64,000 bases of DNA from Flavobacterium sp. YJ01 (GTDB taxonomy: Bacteria > Bacteroidota > Bacteroidia > Flavobacteriales > Flavobacteriaceae), in assembly GCF_029320955.1 (NCBI RefSeq), contig NZ_CP119757.1, positions 4,278,001 through 4,342,000 of the forward strand, written 5' to 3'. The position numbers and the translations under genes were made by a program. Shown here one piece after another: positions 45,266-52,135 of this stretch. The notes beneath the pieces are model-generated. The model made no database searches, was not told the DNA's origin, and was given only the letters and a program-made list of their open reading frames with translations. The stretch's first letter is position 1, and each line of letters opens with the position of its first letter.

Positions 45266-45447
45266 GGTTCTGAGGTTCAAAGGAACAAAGGTTCAAAGGG
45301 ACAAAGGTTTTGAAGAGACGCATTATTGTGCGTCTTTTTTTTGTTTTTTATTGAAGAACAGCTAAACCTTTGTTTCTTTGAACCTTTGTTTCTTTGTCCC
45401 TTAAAAAAAAACTTAGTATCTTAGAATCTTAGCAACTTAGAACCTTT
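45264..45447. repeat. Large AAGGTTCAAAGG palindromic repeat region
   Basis: Left half: aaggttctgaggttcaaagg, aacaaaggttcaaagggaca, aaagg. Right half: its approximate inverse cctttgtttctttgaacctt (45365-45384), then tgtttctttgtccctt, and a cttag string (cttagtatcttagaatcttagcaacttagaacc). A terminator hairpin is nested in the centre. Like a REP or MITE relic, it sits between the MATE gene and an unknown gene. Confidence 0.8.
45316..45342 (+). terminator. Terminator of the marR-MATE operon inside the repeat
   Basis: Stem agacgca/tgcgtct with a 6-base loop, followed by eight T. The stem is a looped version of the palindrome at 24072-24091, showing that a repeat family supplies a working terminator. 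Confidence 0.82.
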
Positions 45448-45450
45448 TCC

Positions 45451-46614
45451 ATGACTAGAAACTTAAAACGTTACTTCGTAAAATCTTTTATTGTATTAGC
45501 TTTAATTCATTTAGTTTATTTTCTCTATGGTTATTTAACTTTCAAAGGTTTAGGGAAAATAAATATTTATACCGAATTCTACAGATTTAAATTTTACGAC
45601 GACGTTTCGATTTCGCATTTCTTTGTAAGCGGATTGTTTCTGTTATTCTTTCTGATTTTTTTAGTTAAAAACCATTGTAGAGAAAATTATAAAGGCGGAA
45701 ATTTATTGAAAATTGCAACTTTTTTGCTGTTAATATCTTTTTTGACTTTTTCATTTTTTATTAGTTACAGTTTCGGAATGAATGCGAAACTGAAAACAGA
45801 ACTGTCTGAAAAAGATTTTAATAAAGATAAAAAACTGTTGAATGTTTTAAATCCGTTTTTGTATGGTTACACTTCTTACAGTTCTGAGAAATTGTTTAAT
45901 TACGAAAATATTTTATATCCGAAACCTTATCCTGTAATTAAACAGGAAGATACTATTTCTGCAGGCGAATATCCCATAACAGAAACAAGTTATTACAGTA
46001 TCGATACCATAAAAGCATTGACAAGTAGTTTTAATAAAACAACCAATAAAGCAGATAGTATTCTGGATATTTTAGGTTTTGATAAAGAAGAATTGTACAA
46101 ACGAATTCTTTCGAAAAGAGAATTTAATGATAGTACAGAAATCGTTTTTAAAAGCGTTTCTGTGCATCCGGAACATGATGAAGATATTTGTATTTTTCTA
46201 GAAAATAATTCGCTCTTTAATGCTGTAAAAGGCGATTCGATTTATAAACAGCAGCGTCAAGCGGCAATTGAACGTTACAATTTACTTTATAAATCGAAGA
46301 AAGATTCTCTAACTTATGTGTTTCAAAGATTGGACACTATTCTGAAAAAATACAATATAGAAACCAATTTGGTTCCGAAACAATTGACGCAAGATGTTTA
46401 TCATTATAGAGATCATAATGAAGAATCATTAAACGGAATTAGAAATAATTTTGATAGAAAAGCACTTATTGAAAAATTTACGACTTTAGATAAATTATTC
46501 TACGAACCAAATTATCTGCATCCCAATATTTTAGGAATCTATTTTGTTGTAATTGCTGTAGTTTGGATTTTGTTGTTTCTGTTTTATCTTATTTTCAATA
46601 AAAGAAAAATATAA
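45451..46614 (+). CDS. Membrane protein of unknown function
   Basis: 387 residues. Three N-terminal membrane helices (about 10-30, 55-75, 85-110) and one at the C-terminus (about 358-382) frame a large soluble domain (about 115-350), which is probably periplasmic and includes a helical segment (DSIYKQQRQAAIERYNLLYKSKKDSLTYVFQRLDTILKKY). No family or catalytic motif recognised. The ATG lies at the end of the repeat region and gives the first helix at once. Codon use matches the neighbours. It converges with the DUF6526 gene, only one base separating the stops. Confidence 0.75.
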   Translation: MTRNLKRYFVKSFIVLALIHLVYFLYGYLTFKGLGKINIYTEFYRFKFYDDVSISHFFVSGLFLLFFLIFLVKNHCRENYKGGNLLKIATFLLLISFLTFSFFISYSFGMNAKLKTELSEKDFNKDKKLLNVLNPFLYGYTSYSSEKLFNYENILYPKPYPVIKQEDTISAGEYPITETSYYSIDTIKALTSSFNKTTNKADSILDILGFDKEELYKRILSKREFNDSTEIVFKSVSVHPEHDEDICIFLENNSLFNAVKGDSIYKQQRQAAIERYNLLYKSKKDSLTYVFQRLDTILKKYNIETNLVPKQLTQDVYHYRDHNEESLNGIRNNFDRKALIEKFTTLDKLFYEPNYLHPNILGIYFVVIAVVWILLFLFYLIFNKRKI

Positions 46615-46615
46615 A

Positions 46616-47050
46616 TTAAACTCTGTGATAATCAGCTTTCCAGTGTACGATTGCTTTTTTGATCGCATCGCCAGTTAAATTATTTTTTAAAACATCTTCT
46701 AGAAGCGGAATCAATTCGTTGTCTGGTGCAAAACGCAATGCAAATATTTGGTCGTCTGTTAGTTTGTATTCAAATTCTTCGAAGCGTTTTCCGGTTAGTG
46801 TAAAATAGCGGTAACGCATTTCTAGACGTACAATTCTGTTTTGCAAAGTAAGCGCATAATGCTGACGAAGCATAAATGCCAAGGCAAATAGAAATATAAA
46901 AACGACGCTTATAAAAGCCCAAATTAAGTGGTCTTCTGTTGTAATCGCAAAATAAATACTCGCAATTAGAAACAAAATTAATACAGGATAATAAACGAAA
47001 TGATGTGGTTTATAAAACCGAATATGATTATAATAGGTCTGAATTTTCAT
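46616..47050 (-). CDS. DUF6526 family membrane protein
   Basis: 144 residues with two adjacent membrane helices (about 17-35 and 40-62) and a cytosolic C-terminus (LTDDQIFALRFAPDNELIPLLEDVL). The opening MKIQTYYNHIRFYKPHHFVYYPVL and the QNRIVRLEMRYRYFTLTGKRF segment fit the DUF6526 family, which is common in Bacteroidota and functionally unknown. Upstream, a hairpin at 47083-47114 overlaps a TAGCTTTG box (47082-47089, minus), so either the transcript starts inside the hairpin or the hairpin ends the preceding minus-strand transcript. Confidence 0.8.
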   Translation of the reverse strand: MKIQTYYNHIRFYKPHHFVYYPVLILFLIASIYFAITTEDHLIWAFISVVFIFLFALAFMLRQHYALTLQNRIVRLEMRYRYFTLTGKRFEEFEYKLTDDQIFALRFAPDNELIPLLEDVLKNNLTGDAIKKAIVHWKADYHRV

Positions 47051-47082
47051 GCGTTTTGATTTAAATGGTAGCCTATAAAAAC

Positions 47083-47114
47083 AAAGCTACTCTATATTTC
47101 TATAGAGTAGCTTT
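47083..47114. terminator. Perfect 14-bp hairpin, probable terminator
   Basis: aaagctactctata (47083-47096) pairs with tatagagtagcttt (47101-47114) around TTTC. On the minus strand TTTGTTTTTAT follows, so it can terminate the DNA-glycosylase transcript before the DUF6526 gene. Confidence 0.72.
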
Positions 47115-47350
47115 TTCCCAAAAATAAACTAACATAACCAATGTTCTCTTTATAGACTAAACTTTTTACAGTTTGCTTTGTAAATTTTAATAAGAAGAAA
47201 GCCTTTCCATTTTCATTTGTCAAATCTTCAATATGGCTTATTTTTCTTTTTGTAAAATTACTTTAAGAGTGCTTGAAATTTGTTATACTTTAAAAGGAAA
47301 AAGTTACATGATTCCAATATTTGCCTTAAAATTGTATAAAACAGCCTTAA

Positions 47351-47836
47351 TTATAAATGTGTTTCAATATGTTTCCATTGGTCTAATTTACTCTGAAAAG
47401 ACTTGCTGGCGTTGGCAGGACTTGTAGAAGGCAATGTAAAGGTTTGATAATCTTTATTTAAATGAACGTATTTCCTAAAAAAGGAAGCAGCTTTCTGTCC
47501 GTTAAAGAAAATGGTGTTTATTTGGGGATGAAGTTCTAAAAAATTTTCAAAATCATTTGCGATTTCGTTTTTTATGGCACTGTCTAGGCTTCCAATTCGA
47601 TCACAAAATTGTAAGACATCCCACAGTGCGACATCATTTTTAATTAACAGGTTTTTTCTTTCTTCGTAATTTTCTGAGAATTCTTCATTTAATATTTTAA
47701 ACATAAATTTCCAGAAATTATTCTGGTTATGACCATAATACTGATTTAGTTCTAAGGATTTTGTTCCTGGCATTGTGCCTAAAATTAATATTTTGGAAGT
47801 TGGTGAACTTATTGGAGCAAAGGAGAAACTTTTCAT
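47351..47836 (-). CDS. DNA-deoxyinosine glycosylase-like protein (UDG superfamily family 6)
   Basis: 161 residues with the uracil-DNA glycosylase fold. Key segments: ILILGTMPGTKSLELNQYYGHNQNNFWKFMF (GTMPG motif A and the YYGH-N-FW signature) and LPSTSPANA near the C-terminus (motif B equivalent). This pattern matches hypoxanthine/deoxyinosine DNA glycosylases, which excise deaminated adenine and start base-excision repair. Length fits. The gene is preceded by no clear TAnnTTTG box, and it is divergent from the AraC regulator at 48007. Confidence 0.87.
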   Translation of the reverse strand: MKSFSFAPISSPTSKILILGTMPGTKSLELNQYYGHNQNNFWKFMFKILNEEFSENYEERKNLLIKNDVALWDVLQFCDRIGSLDSAIKNEIANDFENFLELHPQINTIFFNGQKAASFFRKYVHLNKDYQTFTLPSTSPANASKSFQSKLDQWKHIETHL

Positions 47837-48006
47837 AATTATTATTTCAATTCTTCAATTTATGTTAAAGTAAGCATTTATAAGGAATTATAAAACAAAA
47901 CTGGAAAATTATATAACAATTTTGGTCTATGATTAAACGAACTTTGAATTCTCAGATTTTTACAAATAATCTGTTGGATACATTGTAGAATTTAAATCCG
48001 GCGACC

Positions 48007-49032
48007 ATGAAAATAGTTACTATAAATACAGAGAAAACTCAGAATATTTTTGATGAACTTCATACTAATTTTGGAGGAAAAGTGACTTTTGACTTAGACG
48101 AATATACGTTGGAAGTTGAAAATAGTTTTGCAGAAGGTTCCATAATCGGAGCTTCTTTTAACGACGCTATTTCTTATGTTCAATTTGATATGACATTTTC
48201 TACAGATGTAAGATTAGATATTTTGAATGTGAAATCATCTCCTATTTATTTTGCTTATTGTTCTAAAGGAAATCTTTCGCATAGTTTCGGATTAAATGGG
48301 GAAGAGCGAAAACTAAAAACCTTTCAGACCGCTATCGTAACTTCTAAAGAAAATCAGGATAATGTTTTATTTTTTGAAAAAGGAAAAAAGACAAAATTGA
48401 CGCTGATAATTGTTGGAACACAAAGTGATACAAAACAACAAGCGCAATCTTTAAATCAAAAGGTAAGAGATACATTTTTTGAAAACAATTTGGTTCAAGA
48501 TTTCTTTTACATCGGTTCTTATAATTTACAAATTGCCGAAAAAATCGAGCAGCTTAATTCGATTACGCAAACCGGAATTGTTAGAAATCTTTTGAAAGAA
48601 GGAATTATGAGAATTATTCTGGCAATGGAAATTCAGCAGCATTCTGACGATTTACATGCTTTTGCAAACGAATCAAACGGTTTGACTTTGAGAGAAATGG
48701 AAGAAATAAAAGAACTTTCGGAGTTTATAAAATCAACTCCAGAAGAAGCTTTCTCTATTAAATCTCTGAGTAAAAAATCTGGATTGTCTCCAAACAAACT
48801 TCAAGAAGGTTTTAAAATGATCCATAATCGCACAGTAAACGATTACATCACTCATATGCGCGTATTAAAAGCAGAAGTTTTAATTAGAACTTCCGATCTA
48901 AATATTTCAGAAATTGTGTATTGTATTGGTTTTACAAGCAGAAGCTATTTCTCTAAAATATTCAAACAGAAATACAATTGCAGTCCGAAAGAATATAAAT
49001 TTAATTTGAACTCTTTGGCTATTACAGCTTAG
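48007..49032 (+). CDS. AraC family transcriptional regulator
   Basis: 341 residues. The N-terminal 230 residues are a beta-rich, possibly ligand-binding domain without recognised family. The C-terminus (about 245-335) holds the two AraC helix-turn-helix motifs: FSIKSLSKKSGLSPNKLQEGFKMIHNRTVNDYITHMRVLKAEVLI and ISEIVYCIGFTSRSYFSKIFKQKYNCSPKEYK, which is the family signature. It is cytosolic. It stands alone between divergent and repeat-bounded genes, so its target is not evident; the next gene, a MarR-GNAT, and the glycosylase are the closest. A terminator follows at 49125. Confidence 0.92.
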   Translation: MKIVTINTEKTQNIFDELHTNFGGKVTFDLDEYTLEVENSFAEGSIIGASFNDAISYVQFDMTFSTDVRLDILNVKSSPIYFAYCSKGNLSHSFGLNGEERKLKTFQTAIVTSKENQDNVLFFEKGKKTKLTLIIVGTQSDTKQQAQSLNQKVRDTFFENNLVQDFFYIGSYNLQIAEKIEQLNSITQTGIVRNLLKEGIMRIILAMEIQQHSDDLHAFANESNGLTLREMEEIKELSEFIKSTPEEAFSIKSLSKKSGLSPNKLQEGFKMIHNRTVNDYITHMRVLKAEVLIRTSDLNISEIVYCIGFTSRSYFSKIFKQKYNCSPKEYKFNLNSLAITA

Positions 49033-49124
49033 AAGAAGGTTCAAAGTTGCAAAGTTTCAGAGGAACAAAGATTTGAACTTTTGTACCATAATAAATAATG
49101 TAGTTAGCTATTAAGCCAAATATA

Positions 49125-49168
49125 AAAAAAGACTAAGATTCTAATAAACTAGTAACTTAGTCTTTTTT
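49125..49168 (+). terminator. Terminator after the AraC gene
   Basis: aaaaaagactaag (49125-49137) pairs with cttagtctttttt (49156-49168) around an 18-base loop. The stem is built from the cttag word of the repeat family. Confidence 0.82.
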
Positions 49169-49228
49169 ATTTATAAAGAAAAACTTTGCCTCTGTTAAAC
49201 TTTGTCCCTTTGAACCTTAAAAAAACTT

Positions 49229-49260
49229 TTTGTCAAAAAAACTTTTTTTTTATACATTTG
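49229..49260 (+). promoter_or_regulatory. Promoter of the MarR-GNAT gene
   Basis: TTTG (49229-49232), 20-base spacer, TACATTTG (49253-49260), followed by the perfect palindrome ataattaattat (49274-49285) just before the ATG at 49290. The palindrome may be an autoregulatory site. Confidence 0.75.
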
Positions 49261-49289
49261 CATAACTGGTTATATAATTAATTATTGTT

Positions 49290-50243
49290 ATGGAATTTTT
49301 TAATAAAGTTGGAAAAGTGGCTTTAGGAAGTCGTTTACGTTTAATGACAGCATCTTTTACAGACGATGCTTCTAAAATTTACGAATTATACGGAGTCGAG
49401 TTTAATCCTAAATGGTTTCCTGTGTTTTATACAATTGCAGAAGATAGAGAAATCACAATTACCGAAATTGCTAATGAAATCGGACATTCGCAACCTTCTG
49501 TAAGTAAAATTATTCAGGAAATGATTGGAGCTGGAATACTTGAAGAAGGCGTAAAAACGGAAGACAAACGTAAAAATAATGTTGTTTTAACAAAGAAAGG
49601 AATTGAGATTTCAGAGAAAATCAAACAGCAATTATTAGATATTGACGTTGCTGTTGAAGGTTTAATTTCTGAAGCAAAACATAATCTTTGGGCCGCTGTC
49701 GAAGAATGGGAATTTTTATTGCAGCAGAAATCACTTTTTAAAAGAGTTAGCGATCAGAAAAAACTTCGCGAAAGCAAAAATGTAGAAATTGTTACATACG
49801 ATTCTAAATACAAAAAAGCATTTAAAGATTTAAATGTAGAATGGATTTCGACTTATTTTGAAATGGAAGAATCTGATTATAAAGCACTAAATAATCCGGA
49901 AGAATATATTATTAATAAAGGTGGCGAAATTTTGGTTGCTTTATATGAAAATGAACCAGTAGGTGTTTGCGCATTAATAAAATCAAATGTAGCCGATTAT
50001 GATTTTGAAATGGCAAAAATGGCAGTTTCGCCAAAAGCTCAAGGTAAAAGCATTGGTTGGCTTCTAGGAAAAGCAATTGCTGAAAAAGCTAAGGAATTGG
50101 GCGCCAAAAAAATCTATCTAGAAAGCAACACGATTTTAAAGCCTGCCATAAACTTGTATTATAAACTCGGTTTCGAGAAGGTTTTCGGTTTAGAAACACC
50201 TTATAAAAGATGTAATATTCAGATGGAGTTGGTTTTTTCTTAG
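49290..50243 (+). CDS. MarR-type HTH / GNAT acetyltransferase fusion
   Basis: 317 residues in two parts. Residues about 1-150 form a MarR winged helix (ITITEIANEIGHSQPSVSKIIQEMIGAGILEEGVKTEDKRKNNVVLTKKG). Residues about 165-317 form a GNAT acetyltransferase domain with acetyl-CoA-binding signature AVSPKAQGKSIGWLLGKAIAEKAKELG and the final LGFEKV segment. Such bifunctional proteins occur across bacteria; whether the acetyltransferase modifies a small molecule or protein is unknown. The gene has a clear promoter with a palindrome at the start site, consistent with autoregulation. A hairpin of the repeat family serves as terminator. Confidence 0.9.
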   Translation: MEFFNKVGKVALGSRLRLMTASFTDDASKIYELYGVEFNPKWFPVFYTIAEDREITITEIANEIGHSQPSVSKIIQEMIGAGILEEGVKTEDKRKNNVVLTKKGIEISEKIKQQLLDIDVAVEGLISEAKHNLWAAVEEWEFLLQQKSLFKRVSDQKKLRESKNVEIVTYDSKYKKAFKDLNVEWISTYFEMEESDYKALNNPEEYIINKGGEILVALYENEPVGVCALIKSNVADYDFEMAKMAVSPKAQGKSIGWLLGKAIAEKAKELGAKKIYLESNTILKPAINLYYKLGFEKVFGLETPYKRCNIQMELVFS

Positions 50244-50440
50244 AGGGACAAAGGGACAAAGGTTCAAAGGGACAAAGTTTTTAAACCTTTGTCCCTTTGA
50301 ACCTTATATATTTTAAATTTGTGTTTCTTCTATTGAGATGTGAATCTTAAGAAATTATTAATTCCGGATTAAAAAAGTATCGAGATAAAGTTTGTAAACC
50401 TTTGTTACTTTGTCTCTCTGAGCCTTTGCACCTAAAAAAA
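50243..50440. repeat. AAGGTTCAAAGGGACAAAG repeat region with perfect hairpin
   Basis: Direct repeats gggacaaagggacaaaggtt precede a perfect 19-bp inverted repeat (aaggttcaaagggacaaag at 50259-50277, complement at 50287-50305, 9-base loop). A second degenerate right arm (aaacctttgttactttgtct, then ctgagcctttgcacc) ends at about 50430, beside the stop of the converging FAD oxidoreductase gene. It probably terminates both genes. Confidence 0.85.
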
Positions 50441-50441
50441 A

Positions 50442-51641
50442 TTATCTTCCAAACCTATAATACTCTAAATCTGTATTTTTTTTATTGTGAAGAGAATCTA
50501 GAATAGAATTCATTGCCATTACGCTAAACGTAATTCCGTTTCCTCCGAAACCTAAAAAATAATGCTCGTTTCTTCTAGAATTTGGTTTTCCAAAATAGGG
50601 AAGTCCGTCTTTGGTTTCTCCAAAAGTTCCTGCCCAAGAATAGTCAATTTTAAACTCTAAATCTGGAAATCTTTTTAAGAATTGTCTCAAAAGATATTTT
50701 TCTTTTTTAGGAAGCAATTTATCACGTTTATTAGCATCTTTAAAATCTTCATCGCCTCCGCCCATAATGATTCTATTATCTTCTGTGGTTCTAATGTAAT
50801 GGTAAGGTGAGGCTGTATCCCAAAATATGGCGTGTTTAAAATGTTCTGGCAGATCAGGCTGACTTTCAGAAGTAATTACATAAGTACTTTTCAAATCGAC
50901 TACTTTTTCTTGCAGCGTTTCTGTGCTTTCATAACCCGTACAATGTATTATGTGGTCTGCTTTTATGGTGTGTTTATTTTCGCAAGTAGCAATAATTCTC
51001 CCTTTTTGATGCTGAATGCCAGTAATATTAGTTCGGTCATAAATCTGCATTCCTTTTTCATGACAATAAAAAAGCAATTCGTTAGCAAGTTTAAACGGAT
51101 CCATAACAGCAGCGGTTTTAGATTCGATACCTGCAATTGCGTTTAAACCCATTTTTTGCAATTCAGATCTGCTGAGCCAGCTTACTTCGAAACCATGTTG
51201 TTTTCTCGATTTGAATTCATTTTTTAAAAAAGGAACATCTTTTTTTAAAGTAGTAAAATAGATGCTTTTTTTGAATTCGAAACCGCAGTCGCACCCAACG
51301 GCATCAATGATATTTCGAAGATCGAAAATAGCTTTTTTACCATTTTGATAACTTTCTATGGCGCATTTTGTGCCTCTAAGCTTGATTAGCTGATGAAGCG
51401 GAACATCAATTTCGTATTGTAATAAAGCGGTACTTCCAGAGGTGCTGCCTCCGCAAACATCTCTTCTGTCTACAAGAACAATTTTTTTGCCTTCATTTAC
51501 TAATTTATAAGCCATTAAAGCTCCTGTAATACCACCGCCAATAATTAAAACATCGGTTGTGATATCAGAAGCTATAGAAGGATAACTGTGTTTCATGGCA
51601 TTTTTTAATGGCCAATAAGTTTCGGTAGAGCTCAGTTTCAT
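50442..51641 (-). CDS. FAD-dependent oxidoreductase of the DAO family
   Basis: 399 residues. The N-terminal dinucleotide-binding motif is clear (DVLIIGGGITGALMAYKLVNEGKKIVLVDRR, about 31-60), followed by the DAO family GGSTSGSTALLQYE segment and a C-terminal FAD-contact region (GYFLGFGGNGITFS equivalent at 365-380). It resembles glycine/D-amino acid oxidases; no signal peptide, so cytosolic. The substrate is unknown. It lies 39 bases downstream of the iron permease gene and may be part of that transcript. Confidence 0.87.
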   Translation of the reverse strand: MKLSSTETYWPLKNAMKHSYPSIASDITTDVLIIGGGITGALMAYKLVNEGKKIVLVDRRDVCGGSTSGSTALLQYEIDVPLHQLIKLRGTKCAIESYQNGKKAIFDLRNIIDAVGCDCGFEFKKSIYFTTLKKDVPFLKNEFKSRKQHGFEVSWLSRSELQKMGLNAIAGIESKTAAVMDPFKLANELLFYCHEKGMQIYDRTNITGIQHQKGRIIATCENKHTIKADHIIHCTGYESTETLQEKVVDLKSTYVITSESQPDLPEHFKHAIFWDTASPYHYIRTTEDNRIIMGGGDEDFKDANKRDKLLPKKEKYLLRQFLKRFPDLEFKIDYSWAGTFGETKDGLPYFGKPNSRRNEHYFLGFGGNGITFSVMAMNSILDSLHNKKNTDLEYYRFGR

Positions 51642-51680
51642 TTATGGTTATTTAAAGTTAAGTTTTGGTTGTATTTGGTT

Positions 51681-52133
51681 TTATTTTTTATGCTTTCTAT
51701 TATGAAGTTCTTGTGCTTCTGAAATAGAATGTGAAGTTTTGATGCTTTTTTCTTTCTTAGCCAATTCGCTTAATCGACGGTAATATTTTTGAATGATAAT
51801 CATTTCTTCTTCGGTCATTTCTTCAATATCAATAAGACTGTTGCTAGACATTTCGTTAGACGCTAAGAGCTCATTTAGTTTTAGCTGAATAGCAAGAGAA
51901 TCTTTATTTTGTGCTTTCTGAATGAGAAATACCATCAGAAAAGTAATTATGGTTGTTCCGGTATTAACCAATTGCCAGGTTTCTGAATAATTAAAAATAG
52001 GTCCAGAAATAGCCCAAACAACCACAAGCAAAAATGCACTTATAAATGCTGTCGTGCTTCCGGTTGCTTTTGTAACTTTGGAAGCAAACGTTTCAAAAAA
52101 TCCATTTTTATTTTGCTTTTCTTTTTTCATCAC
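51681..52133 (-). CDS. Low-affinity iron permease family protein
   Basis: 150 residues, two membrane helices (about 28-48 and 58-76). The motif set TGSTTAFISAFLLVVVWAISGPIFNYSETWQL and NTGTTIITFLMVFLIQKAQNKDSLAIQLKLNEL is characteristic of the low-affinity iron permease family (PF04120, FET4-related). The bacterial members are much shorter than the fungal transporter and their transport role is not proven. The basic C-terminus is soluble. It begins 2 bases after the stop of the AsmA-like gene and is probably translated from the same mRNA. Confidence 0.88.
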   Translation of the reverse strand: MMKKEKQNKNGFFETFASKVTKATGSTTAFISAFLLVVVWAISGPIFNYSETWQLVNTGTTIITFLMVFLIQKAQNKDSLAIQLKLNELLASNEMSSNSLIDIEEMTEEEMIIIQKYYRRLSELAKKEKSIKTSHSISEAQELHNRKHKK

Positions 52134-52135
52134 TA

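Noticed and set aside
47233..47427. Plus-strand frame of 64 codons upstream of the glycosylase
   Set aside because: Overlaps the antisense of the glycosylase 3' end, and has no promoter or gene-like composition.
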